Source: Sphaerolaimus hirsutus (taxonomy: Eukaryota; Nematoda; Chromadorea; Monhysterida; Sphaerolaimidae). From it: 64,000 bases of DNA. Shown piece by piece: positions 47,001-57,856 of the stretch. The number at the start of each line of letters is the position of its first letter. Within the stretch, counting starts at the first letter, position 1. The translations under genes were made by a program, and so were the position numbers. The notes beneath the pieces are model-generated. The model was given only the letters and a program-made list of their open reading frames with translations. It ran no database searches and had not been told where the DNA came from. The stretch is from assembly GCA_964036195.1 (NCBI GenBank), contig OZ038455.1, positions 16,571,855 through 16,635,854 on the forward strand, in the 5' to 3' direction.

Positions 47001-48161
47001 AAGTACCGGCATGAAGTAACTTCCATATTTCCTCGAAATACTCCCAGGGGTTTTTTTTTTCAGGGTGCAAATTTTGAGGGGAGTTTCGAGGGGTGCTTAT
47101 TCAGGGGGAATTTTTATGAAGGGTCATAGTAAAGTATAGTTTTTTTGTACCCAAAACGTAATCAGATGACCAAATAGGATATATTTTGTTCATATTACCA
47201 TAGATCGTTCCATAAACAAGGCCATGTATAGCTGTGATGTAAATTCGCAGCTATAAATGTATCATGTTCATTGGATACATGATCTACCTTATTACAGACG
47301 GGGTGTATTTCCAGTTGGGTGTTAATTGAAGGGGGTATTTCGAGGAAATATGGTATATATGTACAGGGACGTACGCAGGGGGGGGGCGGGGGGGGGCGCT
47401 ATATCTAGGTCTTTATATATACCTATATAGTATAGGTTGGCGCCACCGCCAACGCCAATACTGCCATGGCGCTGGCGCCTACAAATGGCGCCAGCGCCAT
47501 GGCTTCATTCCTTTACTATAGGGCCAAACCCCCCAGCTCGCCGGGCTCCGTATACAATCCGCCCCCCCCGCTCAAAAATCCTGCGTATGTGTATACAACC
47601 CTGTATGTGTATACAACACTGGATAGTGTTACTTGTCAGCAAGCTTTGAATTGGGATGGGAACCAGTTGACAAACAAATAGATAGCACTGCATTTGCATC
47701 GCTGCACTTTATGCAGCAAATTTTTTTGGCGCTGGCGCTATTGGCGCTTGGCGCCATCATCCCCTGGCGCCATTGGCGCTTGGCGCCATGGTCTAGAAAA
47801 GCGCCATGGCGCTATTGGCGCTTGGCGCTATTTTGCTGTGGCGCCATTGGCGCTCGCATGCCGAAAGCGCCATGGCGCTCTTGGCGTTTGGCGCCAAAAG
47901 TCTGGCGCTTTTTACATCACTACTTGTCCCGCAGCATCCCAAAAGCGCAGATAGGTGCCTATTTTACACTGTTTTAACCATTTGGCGCCAGTCGCCGTAA
48001 CGGCAAATAAACGACATTGAATCGCCACATACCAAAAATTCAGCGAAGTTCATTGGAGTCAGTGCGAAGCTCATCTTGGACGTTCCTGGCCGCGGGGCGA
48101 ACGATGCCGCATGTCGCAAAGTTAGAAAAGCACAGAAAAACTGGATGGTTAGGCGCGACAT
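38075..48161 (-). CDS. TMEM87: TMEM87 family seven-transmembrane protein (GOLD-domain, Golgi), 11 coding exons
   Basis: Exons on the minus strand, 5' to 3': 48161-48033, 45549-45396, 43967-43696, 43394-43256, 42970-42791, 41971-41874, 41616-41440, 41079-40820, 40392-40262, 39236-39091, 38188-38075. All junctions are GT-AG and phases are consistent, giving 1800 nt and 599 residues plus stop. Exon 1 encodes a signal peptide ([15 protein letters not shown]). Exons 2-4 form the luminal GOLD-like region ([14 protein letters not shown]). Exons 5-9 carry the seven helices with family hallmarks [61 protein letters not shown] and [17 protein letters not shown]. Exons 10-11 give the cytoplasmic tail ([20 protein letters not shown]). 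Human TMEM87A is a Golgi protein linked to retrograde traffic and to cation/mechanosensitive currents (Elkin1); the same role here is inference. Least certain: the end of exon 7 (41440 or 41449, both in frame) and the acceptor of exon 10. The annotated termini and all core motifs are present, so the gene looks intact despite element-laden introns. Confidence 0.92.
38410..38745. mobile_element. Inverted-repeat element (GGCCCACACAC...GTTGACATC) in TMEM87 intron 10
   Basis: GGCCCACACACGGTAGTTGA mirrors TGTCAACTAGCGTGTGTGGG. GACATCGACACCAAATATCA also pairs with TGACATTTGGTGTCGATGTC. A CTATCTATC fragment lies inside. Related GTCAACTAG...GGGCC ends occur at 43020-43235 in intron 4. Confidence 0.65.
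39403..40117. mobile_element. hAT-like TAGGGTTGG element, AAAAATCGATTT word, in TMEM87 intron 9
   Basis: TAGGGTTGGCAAGCGATTTT mirrors AATCGATTTTTTTCCAACCCTA; exact duplication GACCTGTC at 39395-39402 and 40118-40125. Confidence 0.92.
41124..41390. mobile_element. Left part of a CAGAGTTG-group element, GCGTAA word, TMEM87 intron 7
   Basis: CAGGGTTGTTAAAATACCGG then GGAAAGCGTAAGTGTAAATA and GAAAGCGTAAAAAAGCG, the same layout as 5788-6579 with GCGTAA. The right end is missing. Confidence 0.7.
41993..42547. mobile_element. hAT-like TAGGGTTCAAACGGG element, ATCCCG word, TMEM87 intron 5
   Basis: TAGGGTTCAAACGGGATCCC mirrors CAATCCCGTTTGAACCCTA; exact duplication CAAGTGGA at 41985-41992 and 42548-42555. 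Arms are GATCCCGATCCCG repeats. It begins 21 bases upstream of exon 6 (inside the acceptor region), and the duplicated target includes branch-point territory. Confidence 0.92.
43975..44338. repeat. CTATCTATC / GGAGACCCCT element fragments in TMEM87 intron 2
   Basis: CAGCTATCTATCCCTCCGGA, TAGATAGCTGGCCG and GTGGAGACCCCTGCC at 44038-44216, followed by inverted pieces (GGAGAGATAGATAGATAGCC) at 44290-44312. Confidence 0.55.
44339..44754. mobile_element. hAT-like CA(G/A)GGACGTATCCAGG element with G-rich arms
   Basis: CAAGGACGTATCCAGGGG mirrors ATCCTGGATACGTCCCTG; the flanks are G-runs, so a duplication cannot be judged. A GGCGCC-type piece (44583-44664) lies inside. Mate of 44882-45323. Confidence 0.8.
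44882..45323. mobile_element. hAT-like CAGGGACGTATCCAGG element, TMEM87 intron 2
   Basis: CAGGGACGTATCCAGGATTT at the left; CCCTGGATACGGCCCTG at the right; exact duplication TGTGCCTG at 44874-44881 and 45324-45331. Confidence 0.9.
46280..46956. mobile_element. hAT-like TAGGGTTGG element, AAAACGTTTT word
   Basis: TAGGGTTGGCCGATGTTTTT mirrors AACGTTTTTTTTCCAACCCTA; exact duplication GTTGCATT at 46272-46279 and 46957-46964. The homologous position at 35932-35939 is empty. Confidence 0.94.
47022..47356. mobile_element. Decayed TACCGTATTT-group element
   Basis: TTCCATATTTCCTCGAAATA to TTTCGAGGAAATATGGTA, with CTTATTCAGGGGGAA and AATTTTGAGGGGAG inside. Confidence 0.7.
47364..47603. mobile_element. 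hAT-like CAGGGACGTA element, 240 bp
   Basis: CAGGGACGTACGCAGG at the left and CCTGCGTATGTGTATACAACCCTG (interrupted inverted match) at the right; flanks TATATGTA/TATGTGTA match at 7/8. Confidence 0.7.
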
Positions 48162-49215
48162 TACTCGAACACGTCATAAACCCATTCGGAATTTTTTTAT
48201 TTTTTGTATTTCTAATGGAGCGGGTCATAAATGTGAAGTTGGCCCACGTTCAAGTTAATTGTTGCGTATTGTACGAACGAGAGTGAAAGCTTAAAATTAT
48301 CTCAAAAGCGCTAAAATTTTTCTTCGTTTCGCTAGTTTCCACCTTCATAATCGTTGTTTCTCTCGATATACATGGTTATATAGCTATTTTCAGCTATTTT
48401 TTAGGCTTTTATATTTTTATTTATAGTGATTTGAAAGTTTTGGCCGGCTGCCAACTTTTGACAAGAGGTATCTCGGCTTCTATTTTTTTTGTAGTTGCAA
48501 GGCGCCCGTCGTGCTCAACCGGAGGAAATGTGAGCATAACCTGGCAAAAAGCGGAAATGCACTATTAGAACGTGACCGCCCCACGCGCGGGTCGGTGCCG
48601 CTTAAACAGTGCGCGTCTGCATACAATTTCAGCGAACGACACTATTTCTAATCCGTTTTTATTAGTTGTGCGTCGCACATTGCGTATGATTTATATAGAT
48701 TTTACATTAGCCGACATAATCTCGTCAATTTCTCAAGGACCCAAACTCAAGAATGACAGCTGGGCTAATCAAAAATTCACTGTCGGATATAAACACATAA
48801 GGGCTAAGCCGACCCAATGCACATGTGACTTTTGCATGCGCCAGTGAAATGTGATTCTTTTATATGAAACCTACCAGTGCTTTTGGAACTTTTGCTCAAG
48901 TGCCACTGCCTACTACCTACATCATGCTATGCGTGGTTTGAAAAGGGCACACACCAAAAAGGGTTTGCCTCCAGTTTTTGTGGCGAGTATATTTACCTTA
49001 CAACCTATAAAACGTGCTCAGGACATAACTGGTAAGGTAAGCCGATAATTGATTTTACAATGCTGATTATCGGTATCAGTTAGTGATGGAATAGCGCCGG
49101 AAAATGGCGCTATTCGAAACAGTATGCCGAGGAAAAAGGCCATTCCATCAGTTGAAAATAAATATCTGTCCATTTTTAGGAGTGGCCGAGAATTTTTTCG
49201 CTACAAGCACCTGTT
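48162..49215. other. Upstream region of TMEM87; no other gene recognised
   Basis: The interval should contain the TMEM87 5' UTR and promoter. Plus-strand ORFs at 48572-48847 and 48851-49048 (91 and 65 codons) have no motifs I recognise. A small TAGTGATGGAATAGCGCC piece sits at 49082-49120. Confidence 0.4.
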
Positions 49216-49370
49216 TAGTGATGTGAAAAGCGCCATGGCGCTTTTCCGATCTGCAGCGCCAAGCGGCAATGGCGCTAGAGCAAAATGGCGCCAAGCGCTA
49301 GAAGCGCCATGGCGGTTTTTGTTTTGGCGCTAGCGCCAAGCGCCAGCGCCGTGGCGCTTTTACATCACTA
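49216..49370. mobile_element. TAGTGATG/GGCGCC element, 155 bp
   Basis: TAGTGATGTGAAAAGCGCC mirrors GGCGCTTTTACATCACTA; flanks CACCTGTT/CACCTGCT match at 7/8. This is one of the smallest complete copies. Confidence 0.85.
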
Positions 49371-50814
49371 CACCTGCTCACTTTCCACTACTGGATATTA
49401 TGCCTTTGATCGAAAAATGCGCCCTTTACTGCGATCCTTTACTGCCGTTTCCTCGTCAATTAACCTACAAAATATTCGGTAAGAAGGTAAATATAGCTGC
49501 GAAACACGCTGCGCCAGCGCGAATAAGATATACTGGATGGTCGGAACGCTATACAATGAGTGCTACCATATTTTGATGAATAAGGTTACGTGAAAAAGTG
49601 CGCACAAATTCAACCAAAGTGGGAGCAATGTGATCTGGTGCCAGTTCAGCAAATTGAGAAGTAAATTGGCAAAAGCGAGATAAAAATGAAAAAAAGAAGT
49701 AATTTCACCTAACTTTTGCCCTTTTACTTCTCATTCCGCTTCGCTTTTGCCGTTTTACTTGCCAATTCACTTCGCTTCTGCCATTTCACTTCTAACTTCT
49801 CAATTTGCGGAACTGGCCCCTGACCCATGCCATGACAAACTTCTCTACCTATGTCCGTTCGTTTATTCAGATGGCTTATGGTAGGTTACCTCCATAGTAA
49901 GTCTGATGTCCGCCGAGTATATGTAAAAACCACGATATCATTCATCATGCTAGCTATGATGGCTTGATAGATCGGAGGATGCTGTAGTTAATAAATAGTT
50001 TGGAATTACTATTGTTTACATTTAAGATTGTAGAGGATCTCATTGTTGTCTTGTCCCATGACAGGGTAAGGGATGTTTTTTTTTGTTTATGTGCCTAAAT
50101 GTGTTCTTAGAATGTTTTAGTTTCCAAATGAGTATACCCAGTTAAATATAACTATTTTACCTATGTTATTGTTCCACAAATTTGCTGAGGTTATAGCGTG
50201 TGTGTTTTCCTTTCAATAGTTCATGTCTTTATGACAATAGAACATATTATAAGATAAAAGTGAACAGTTTCGGGCATAATATCTGTGTAATTTAACTCGA
50301 GATTTCTGTATTTCTTCAAATATTTATATATCTTTACTACCCTCTGTAGGTTTCAGCTGTAGAACAGTGAAAACAATGATGTGCGCGCATGACTGAGGTA
50401 GGTTTGTTTTTACAAAATCGCAGGTATTTTACCTTGTACCAAATCAGTGGACCGAAGGATAACGCGACCGAAAAAAAGCGCCCAGAGACATTTATTTATT
50501 TATACATTTGGCACAATTCCAGCCACCAGTTTTTGACACTTCTATTTGAGGCCGCCCTTCTATTAAATTCATGCAGCAAATAAACTGAAAAAGAGTACAT
50601 TCTGTTGCAGCAGATGCTCTTCTTTTGTAGACCCGCCTATTACAAGAAATACGGTAATAGGGAATTGCCACTCCCGATCATTATTTTCATGGTGCTCAAA
50701 CCCTTCCTTTGTGATCATTCCAATTTCAAATACGCAACCCTAGAGTTGAAACTGCTCCAATGATATTTTAAGCAATCTTACTGCTTTTTATGTGCAATAT
50801 ATCTACCAGTTACA
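49371..50814. other. No gene; contains CCAGTTC-end element and element fragments
   Basis: Recognisable pieces: a CCAGTTCAGCAAATTGAGAAG...CTTCTCAATTTGCGGAACTGG inverted element at 49640-49817, a TACTCGGC-group fragment at 49866-49922, and a right end TATTACAAGAAATACGGTA at 50639-50655. The rest is AT-rich. Confidence 0.5.
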
Positions 50815-51325
50815 CAGGGGTCTCCTAGGGGGGGGGGGGGGCTGGGGGGGGGGGCTGCCCCCCCCCAAATCGGCCAGCTATCTATCTATCCCGGAGGCCG
50901 CTCAGCTATCTATCTATCCCGAAGCAAAAATTTTGGCTACTACCCCCAAAGACCCCCCCCCCAAATCGCTCAGCTATCTATCTATCTGGAGTGGTTTTTG
51001 AGAAATTTTGCCCCAATTTTTGCTCAAAATCATCAATTTTTGCACCTTTTTATAGTTTTTCACCTTCAAAATCGTGCTTTCCGGCTATATATATGGTTAT
51101 ATACCTATTTTGAGCCATTTTATACCTACTTTTGGCTACTTTTAACTGATTCTTAGCGATTTTTTCCCCTTTCTGCCTTCTTAACCTTGAAAAAGCCTAT
51201 ATATTGTGCCCCCGCCAGCCCCCCCCCAGCCCCCCCCAGAAAATTTTTTCAGCTATCTATCCCTCCGGAGGAGCGATTTGCTATCTATCCAGCCCCCGCG
51301 AGGGCCAAAATCCTGGAGACCCCTG
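50815..51325. mobile_element. hAT-like CAGGGGTCTCC element, CTATCTATC word
   Basis: CAGGGGTCTCC mirrors GGAGACCCCTG; exact duplication CAGTTACA at 50807-50814 and 51326-51333. CAGCTATCTATCTATCCCGG repeats in the left arm. This complete copy identifies the many fragments elsewhere. Confidence 0.92.
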
Positions 51326-51609
51326 CAGTTACAGCTTGTAACAGTGTGGTATTTTTTCACAAGTTCGGTCATGAAATACGGGCGTATTTATATACCTAGT
51401 GACTAGTGAGTGGTACAGTACCTATATGCGTGGGAAACGATTGCAAAATCCGAAAAATTTATATGAGAAAGTGCAACATCACTGTAACATTACTGACATC
51501 TTATTTTTTGGAGATATATCAGAGCTTAAGTAAAAAAGTAGATTGAAGAAGAAACATGGCATCCAAATAAAAAGATACCTATCGTAATTACATTCGGCTG
51601 CAACCCGGT

Positions 51610-51753
51610 GCCAGTTCCAGACCCTGTACAATGCCCTGTAAAATGTCCAATGTCATGCAAAGTGTCAAAAGTCATGTAAAATGGCCGGTAAAATGCCAAA
51701 CAAGTTGCATGACATTTGACATTTTACAGGGCATTTTACAGGGTCTGGGACTA
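51610..51753. mobile_element. CCAGTTCCAGACCCTGTA inverted element (GCAGTCC relative)
   Basis: CCAGACCCTGTACAATGCCC mirrors CATTTTACAGGGTCTGGGAC; AAATGTCAAATGTCATG-type units between. Confidence 0.6.
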
Positions 51754-52032
51754 CTCCCCGGCCATTTGTTCATGCTTTGTCTTTCCGGTGCAAATGCAAT
51801 GCAGTTCGATTGCCAATATCTTTAGAGTGTGCCACCATATAACGCGCGCATTTCGCCGCCTTCCATTCAAATTTCGCACTTCTTTCAATGAGAGGGTTTC
51901 AGCGATTCGGCTCTTTTTCTGAGGCTTACCTAAGTGTAGGTATTGGAAATTCGAAACGTTTTATCATCCAGAAATGAGAGAAGTCACGCTTGCCATCGCC
52001 TCGCGAAGGTCATCAAAAGTTCGACACACGTA

Positions 52033-52221
52033 TACGCGGCGGACATCACACTTAGTATGAAAACCTACCATAACCCATCTGAATGATGAACCAAAACTTT
52101 TACATTTTTGCACCATAATATTTCGTTTTTACTTTGAAATAATTAATTGCAAAATTTATCACAAAATTTTATTCATAATATTATGGTAGGTTTTCATACT
52201 AGGTGTGCTGTCCGCCGAGTA
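52033..52221. mobile_element. TACTCGGC-group element, 189 bp
   Basis: TACGCGGCGGACATCACAC mirrors GTGTGCTGTCCGCCGAGTA with TA flanks; near full-length match to 2997-3186. Confidence 0.87.
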
Positions 52222-52387
52222 TACTTCATCTCCAGGGATTTTCTGCGGAGTGGAGAACAAAAGACAGATGGCTGATAACGTTTTGTAGGTCGTAGATATT
52301 CGTGCCGGAAAATATGGCACCGAGGCGCCATTCTGAAAAAGATACGTGGACTATGCAACAACCAGGTGCCAATTCCACAAGTGAACA

Positions 52388-52991
52388 TACCGTATTTCCT
52401 CGAAATACCCCCCCCCTCTCGAGACCACTATGAAACAATCACCCCCCCCCCCTCGAAATACCCCCCCCAAATTGACTGTAAAGAGAACGTAATACTGCAG
52501 TTTGTGTTCTGCGTAGTGCAGAACACACGTTAAAACAATGTCGGTGTCACGTTAGAACAGTGTATACTCGGCAGACACGATACTCTACAAACAGATAGGA
52601 GTTATGTCTTCGGTTGGCAGACGGCCAGCCAATAACTTATGGAAGTCGTTATGAAGACGACGTGATGGCGAGAGATGATGACCGGGACGAAAGTGATCAC
52701 GTCATGATGGAGTGTTTCCTCCGGAAAAATGTACGGCCTAATGTCATCCGAGTATACATACCATCTACATACTAATATTAGTCTACAGAACCTTATAAAT
52801 GGCGGTTTTTGTTGCATTTTTCGACGTCTGCGTACGTTTCAGACGACAATTTCATACTTGGTTTTCAAAAATTTGCTTGTGAAATAATAACCCCCCCTCG
52901 AAATACCCCCCCCCCTCGTTTAACCCCCCCCCCCCCTCGGGACCACTATGAAACAATCACCCCCCGGGGGGTATTTCGAGGAAAAACGGTA
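52388..52991. mobile_element. TACCGTATTT-group element with nested TA insertion
   Basis: TACCGTATTTCCTCGAAATA to TTTCGAGGAAAAACGGTA. It is closely collinear with 11843-12298 except for the insertion at 52565-52754. Confidence 0.9.
52565..52754. mobile_element. TACTCGGC-group element with provable TA target duplication
   Basis: TACTCGGCAGACACGATAC to GTCATCCGAGTA, 190 bp. Removing it and one TA restores the sequence GAACAGTGTACATACC found in the 11843 copy. Confidence 0.95.
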
Positions 52992-53469
52992 TAGAAGGTG
53001 AAGAGATAAGAGATGACATTTTTCACTCGTAAGGTTCATTTTGTAAATTTTTTTTTTCAAAAATAAAGAATTTTTATAAAGTTTTCAGAAAATATGAACT
53101 TTTATACTTTATTTTCGAATTTTCCATTATATTTTTTTTGTTCGTAAATGTTCCATTTACCTCATTTTATTTTTATCTGAAATTTCGATAACCCTTGTCA
53201 CAAGCTAGGGTGGCGTGAAGAAAAAAGTGTATAGGTACCTCAATAACATTTTTAGTTTAAATTTTACCCGATACGGTAATTTTGTTGTTCATAATGTGAA
53301 TAGGGCAATCTAAGCCAGGTGTCTTAGCAAAGGTCGTTTTTCAACAATAAAACTTTATTGCCCACCACAAACGACATATTTACCTATCTACCAAGTGCGC
53401 ACTGAGAAGTCAGCTCAGAACCGACACTGCAGAGAATTTATGCATGCCTTGAATGCGCTTGCAGTACAC

Positions 53470-54238
53470 CAGAGTTGTTAAAATATTGGTATTTGTAAAG
53501 CGTAAATATAAATGTATTTTGAATAAAAAATACAACATAAATGTAAAGAAATTGAAAGTACATAATGCTCCAAGTATCAAGGGATTCGAAAAGATCATTA
53601 GTATCAAATTTTCACTGATTTCTCCTCACATATTTCCATTCACATATTGGCTTATGTATGTAGGAATTTAGCTCTACATAAATATGTTCACAAAAATGGT
53701 GAAGACTTTTTACTACCAGAAATGTGACTTTGGATTGTCGTCAAACGAGCAGCAAAGCACCTAGAAAGCTAAAAATTGACATGTGGCATAAAGGCACCCT
53801 AATGTATGAGAATTCATGCCATTTATATCCCGACACAGGTCACACGTTAATTGGGGAGACATTGTTTTTTTTTTTGTTCCTGCCAGGAACATAAAGACAT
53901 TTTTCATGGAGTGTATCTGACAAATATCTATCCTGAAAGTGTCATCGCATACTATTTTCCCCGGTACCTTTGGCACTTTTGCACTTGGCACTGTTTTTCT
54001 GTGGCACCCTTGGCACCTGAGGCCCCTTTTTCTGTGGCGCTCTATTTCTGAATGGCGCCATGGAACCATTGACACTTGGCACCCTTTTTCTGGCGCTTTT
54101 TCATTAATAGTGCTGGGTATCATAGTTGTTATAATGTATTTTGTACTTAATGCTTTTTGTACTTGAGGGGTGAGTGAAACAAGAATACTTGATGTTTACA
54201 CATGCTTTGAGAAAAGTTTGGTAATTTTAACAACTCTG
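53470..54238. mobile_element. CAGAGTTG-group element with GGCACC piece (decayed)
   Basis: CAGAGTTGTTAAAATATTGG at the left, TTTTAACAACTCTG at the right; no matching duplication. GGCACTTTTGCACTTGGCAC units at 53970-54100 are a nested remnant. A second right end ACAACTCTG occurs at 54453. Confidence 0.65.
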
Positions 54239-55167
54239 CGTATAGGCAATTAAGTACAGAGTAAATACATTTACGTTTACCCTGACAAAGTCCTCATTTT
54301 TCTTTAAAATGAAAAAATTGTGGCAAAATTTCTCAAAAAATAGTCAGTTTTATGTTTCAAGAGAACAATTATTTCACTCGCATTTACTCCTGAGTAGAAG
54401 TAAAAAATTACCTTTACCGTAAACGTTTACATTACTTTACGTTAACAACTCTGCTGGTCTGCGTATTGATAAAGCTAGGGTATTGGAACGTAAAGATTTG
54501 TCACTAAAGATATTGATAGTGATAATAATAACAAATGATCATTTCACCATCAGCATTTACGGCGGGGATTATTTTGTCTGTTTGTGAGCTGAGAAAAGTT
54601 ATCGTTTGTTCATGCCATTGATTTTTCAGGAAACGAAATGATGTTGTCTATGTGACGTGAGTTAATTTACAGTTAACAAAGGTAAATTTCGGACTGTAAA
54701 ATGAATATTCTTTTCCAAATAAACCAACAGTCCAACTCAATCCAAGACATCTTTCTTCAGACTTTTGCACAATATTTTTGTTCTGTTCTTCATTTCACAA
54801 ATAGCAACGCTGAGTCATGCTATGCGCCAATGCAATTGAGGCGTCCAATTCGAAAAGTCGAGAAGTCCAAAATATGAAAATTTCGAGTGAGGCTCGGAAA
54901 CGTCATCTGGGGCTACGTCTGCACATTTTTTCATCATTTTCCATAAATTTTTTAACCTCACATGCCCATAAGGCATAGTGCCAAATTTGACATTTTTGCG
55001 AAAAAATACAAAAAAATTTGGGCCAGAAGTCGTCATCGACAAGTCAACTAAGTTTTGGGCTAAAAGTCGATAAGTCCATTTTCCGCATCCTTTTTTTATG
55101 GGGACAAATCGCGAGAAATGTGATAAAAGTCCACTGTGGAAACCGATTTCTAAATGGCGACAAGTCC

Positions 55168-55841
55168 TAACGATGGCAAAAAAAGATCGAAAATTCGAAA
55201 ACGTTTTCGAATTTTTGAATTTTTTTGGATTTTTCGAATTTTTGAGCACGCGGTGAAAAAAAATACATAAAAATCGATTTTTTCCAAAAGATTCGAAAAG
55301 ACTTTTCGAATTTCTTTAGGGAATTCAAGGCATTGAAATGTATTCTAAGTTCAACATTCTTAATCAATTTACAATTGACTTGCAGTGTGTCTAGGCTGTA
55401 ATAATAGCGTAGAAACGTTGAGTTCCGAGTCTCTAGAAAAGAGGTTATGATTCGAGTGAATTGTAACCAGAGAGAGAGTGTGTGCAGTCGCTACAGATGA
55501 GTTGTTTGTATTGGCATTGATTTTGAAAATGTTTTGTTGATTGCCCTTCCCTGTTCTTATATGAACATGATGACTATCCAAATACTGCATTTAAAGTTTT
55601 GAATACCATTTTTTCAAAAAATTCGAAAACTATTGAAAAAATTCGAAAACTACCAAAAAAAATTCGAAAACTACCAATTTTTTTTCAAAAACTACCAAAA
55701 AATACGAAAATTCAAAAATTCAAAAACTAAATAATAAAATTCAAAAACTGTTTCAGGGAAAAATTCGAAAATTTGAAAAGATACTTCAGAAAAAATACTG
55801 GAAAATTTAACTACTTTTTTCTGGAGGGTTTGCCATCGTTA
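55168..55841. mobile_element. hAT-like TAACGATGG element, TTCGAAAA word
   Basis: TAACGATGGCAAAAAAAG mirrors GGTTTGCCATCGTTA; exact duplication ACAAGTCC at 55160-55167 and 55842-55849. Second copy of the type at 27717-29508. Confidence 0.93.
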
Positions 55842-55991
55842 ACAAGTCCATAATTTTCCCATAAGGCAGCTCCATCGCCAGCGGCAACAAAAACGTTCTC
55901 GCGTGCAAGAAGTCGACAAGTCCATTTCCCTCCCCAAAACAGTATTGCTCTGACCCAAATGGAATTTTATGGACACCCCATTTTTCACATA

Positions 55992-57470
55992 TAAACACCT
56001 TCCCGATCAAGTCCGGCCCCCCATTTTTTATTTTACTTCTGACGTCCTATCTCCTGTTCTAGGACGCGCCAGAAGCTGAAACTTGGGGTAGATATTGGCG
56101 CAACCCCCCTCTACTTCGCGTGAATTGAAGGGGTCACGGCGACCCCCTACAGGGTGGGTCGCCGAGTGCAAAAAAAATTTGCAGCTTTTTTAGTGTCCCA
56201 CACAGGTCCGGCCCCCACTGATTTCTTTCACTGCGGGTGCTGTACCTCCACCTGTGGGAGGGGTATGAATCTAAAATTTTGGGGATGTGTCGCCAACACC
56301 CCTCCCCTACTATACACTGGCCAGGCGGTCTTTGGCAACTCACCACAGTGTGGGGTGCAAAGTTTAAAATTTATTAAAATGTTACTGTCCCACACAAGTA
56401 CAGCATCCAATTGAATTTCAAAAAATGGACACTTTTGTGTTGTTTTAACACTAATGTGGTTAACAATGTGAAATAAGCATGAAATATCCTCTAAAAATAT
56501 CTTATCCGACCTAAAACTGCCCACCACATGAACCCCTCCCCCCAAGTGGGAGACAAAAAAATCACTTTTTACAACTTTTTCATCCGACACTTGAACTGCT
56601 GGTTTACAATGATTTATAGAGGAGGGTTAAAGGTTTCAAATTGTGTAAAAAACCTTACCTCAAAAATGCCTTCATAAGAAAATTTGCTGGGGGTAAATTT
56701 AAAATAGTGAATTTTGCCTATTTTTGTTCCTGCAATGATGTCATTTTTACAATTTGAAATTCACCCCCAGCAAATTTTCTTATGAAGGCATTTTTGAGGT
56801 AAGATTTTTTACACAACTTGAGACCTTTAACCCTCCTCTATAAATTATTGTAAACCAGCCGTTCAAGTGTCTAATAAAAAAGTTGTAAAAAGTGATTTTT
56901 TTGTCACCCACTTGGGGGAAGGGGTTCATGTGGTGGCCAGTTTTAGGTCGGATAAGATATTTTTTAGAGGATATTTCATGCTCATTTCACATTGTCAACC
57001 ACATTAGTGTTAAAACAATGCAAAAGTGTCCATTTTTTGAAATTCAATTGGATGCTGGACTTGTGTGGGACAGTAACATTTTAATAAATTTTAAACTTTG
57101 CACCCCACACTGTGGTGAGTTGCCAAAAACCGCCTGGCCAGTGTATAGTAGGGGAGGGGTGTTGGCGACACATCCCCAAAAATTTGAGATCTATACCCCT
57201 CCCAATGCTGGAGATACGGGACACGCAGTGTAAGAAATCAACCGGGGGCCGGACCTGTGCGGGACAGTGAAAACGCTGCAAATTTTTTTCACGTATATGG
57301 CGACCCCTTCTATAGTGAGTCGCCGCTGCCCCATTTATTCATGCGGGGTAGTGGGGGGTTGCGCCTATATACCACACAAGTTTTAGTTTTCCACCCCTCC
57401 CGCAACCGGAGATATGGCCTGTGAAGTGAAAAAAAAAATAGGCGGCCGGACTTGATCGGGAAGGTGTTTA
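55992..57470. mobile_element. Foldback element, AAACACCTTCCCG ends
   Basis: TAAACACCTTCCCGATCAAG mirrors CTTGATCGGGAAGGTGTTTA; the arms pair around about 56735. It shares termini, size and the GGGTGGGTCGCC subrepeat with 20753-22206, but much of the interior has diverged. Confidence 0.9.
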
Positions 57471-57856
57471 CGTTGAGATAAGGGGTTGAAAATTTAACAC
57501 TTTATTGTCAACATATGGAACTTAATGGAAAACATGAGAGAGCCAAATTGGACACGCACCACGGGCTTGGAATTGGGTCTGAAACTTAAAATGCGATTTA
57601 CTCAAAATCGCATTTTGTGGACTTGTCGACTTTCAGAATTAGACGCCTCAATTTTCAGTCATTGCATTCTCTGCGGTCTGCATTCATATTTAGGTAGGTA
57701 TACCTATGTATTTGTGAGCATGGTCAACAGGTGAAATAATTGATTAGGTGGGATAAAGAATTTGACAAATTGATGGGAACGAGTTAGCACCGAGGTATGG
57801 AATTGAAATTCTTATTGACAATTTCCAATTGATAGCATTTCCAATTGAGTTGCGAA

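Larger units (their letters stand above)
45784..47922. mobile_element. hAT-like TAGTGATG/GGCGCC element holding three insertions, TMEM87 intron 1
   Basis: TAGTGATGTAAAAGCGCC mirrors GGCGCTTTTTACATCACTA; exact duplication CTTGTCCC at 45776-45783 and 47923-47930. The interior is homologous to 35420-36373 up to GTGTTGCATT, then interrupted by 46280-46956, 47022-47356 and 47364-47603. Confidence 0.9.
54831..57653. mobile_element. Outer element, ATTGAGGCGTC ends, AAGTCGACAAGTCC word, with two insertions
   Basis: AATTGAGGCGTCCAATTCG mirrors GAATTAGACGCCTCAATT; repeated AAGTCGA(C/T)AAGTCC units lie outside the two insertions 55168-55841 and 55992-57470. Confidence 0.65.

Noticed and set aside
48572..49048. 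Plus-strand ORFs of 91 and 65 codons as a gene
   Set aside because: No recognisable domain and no convincing splice link between them.
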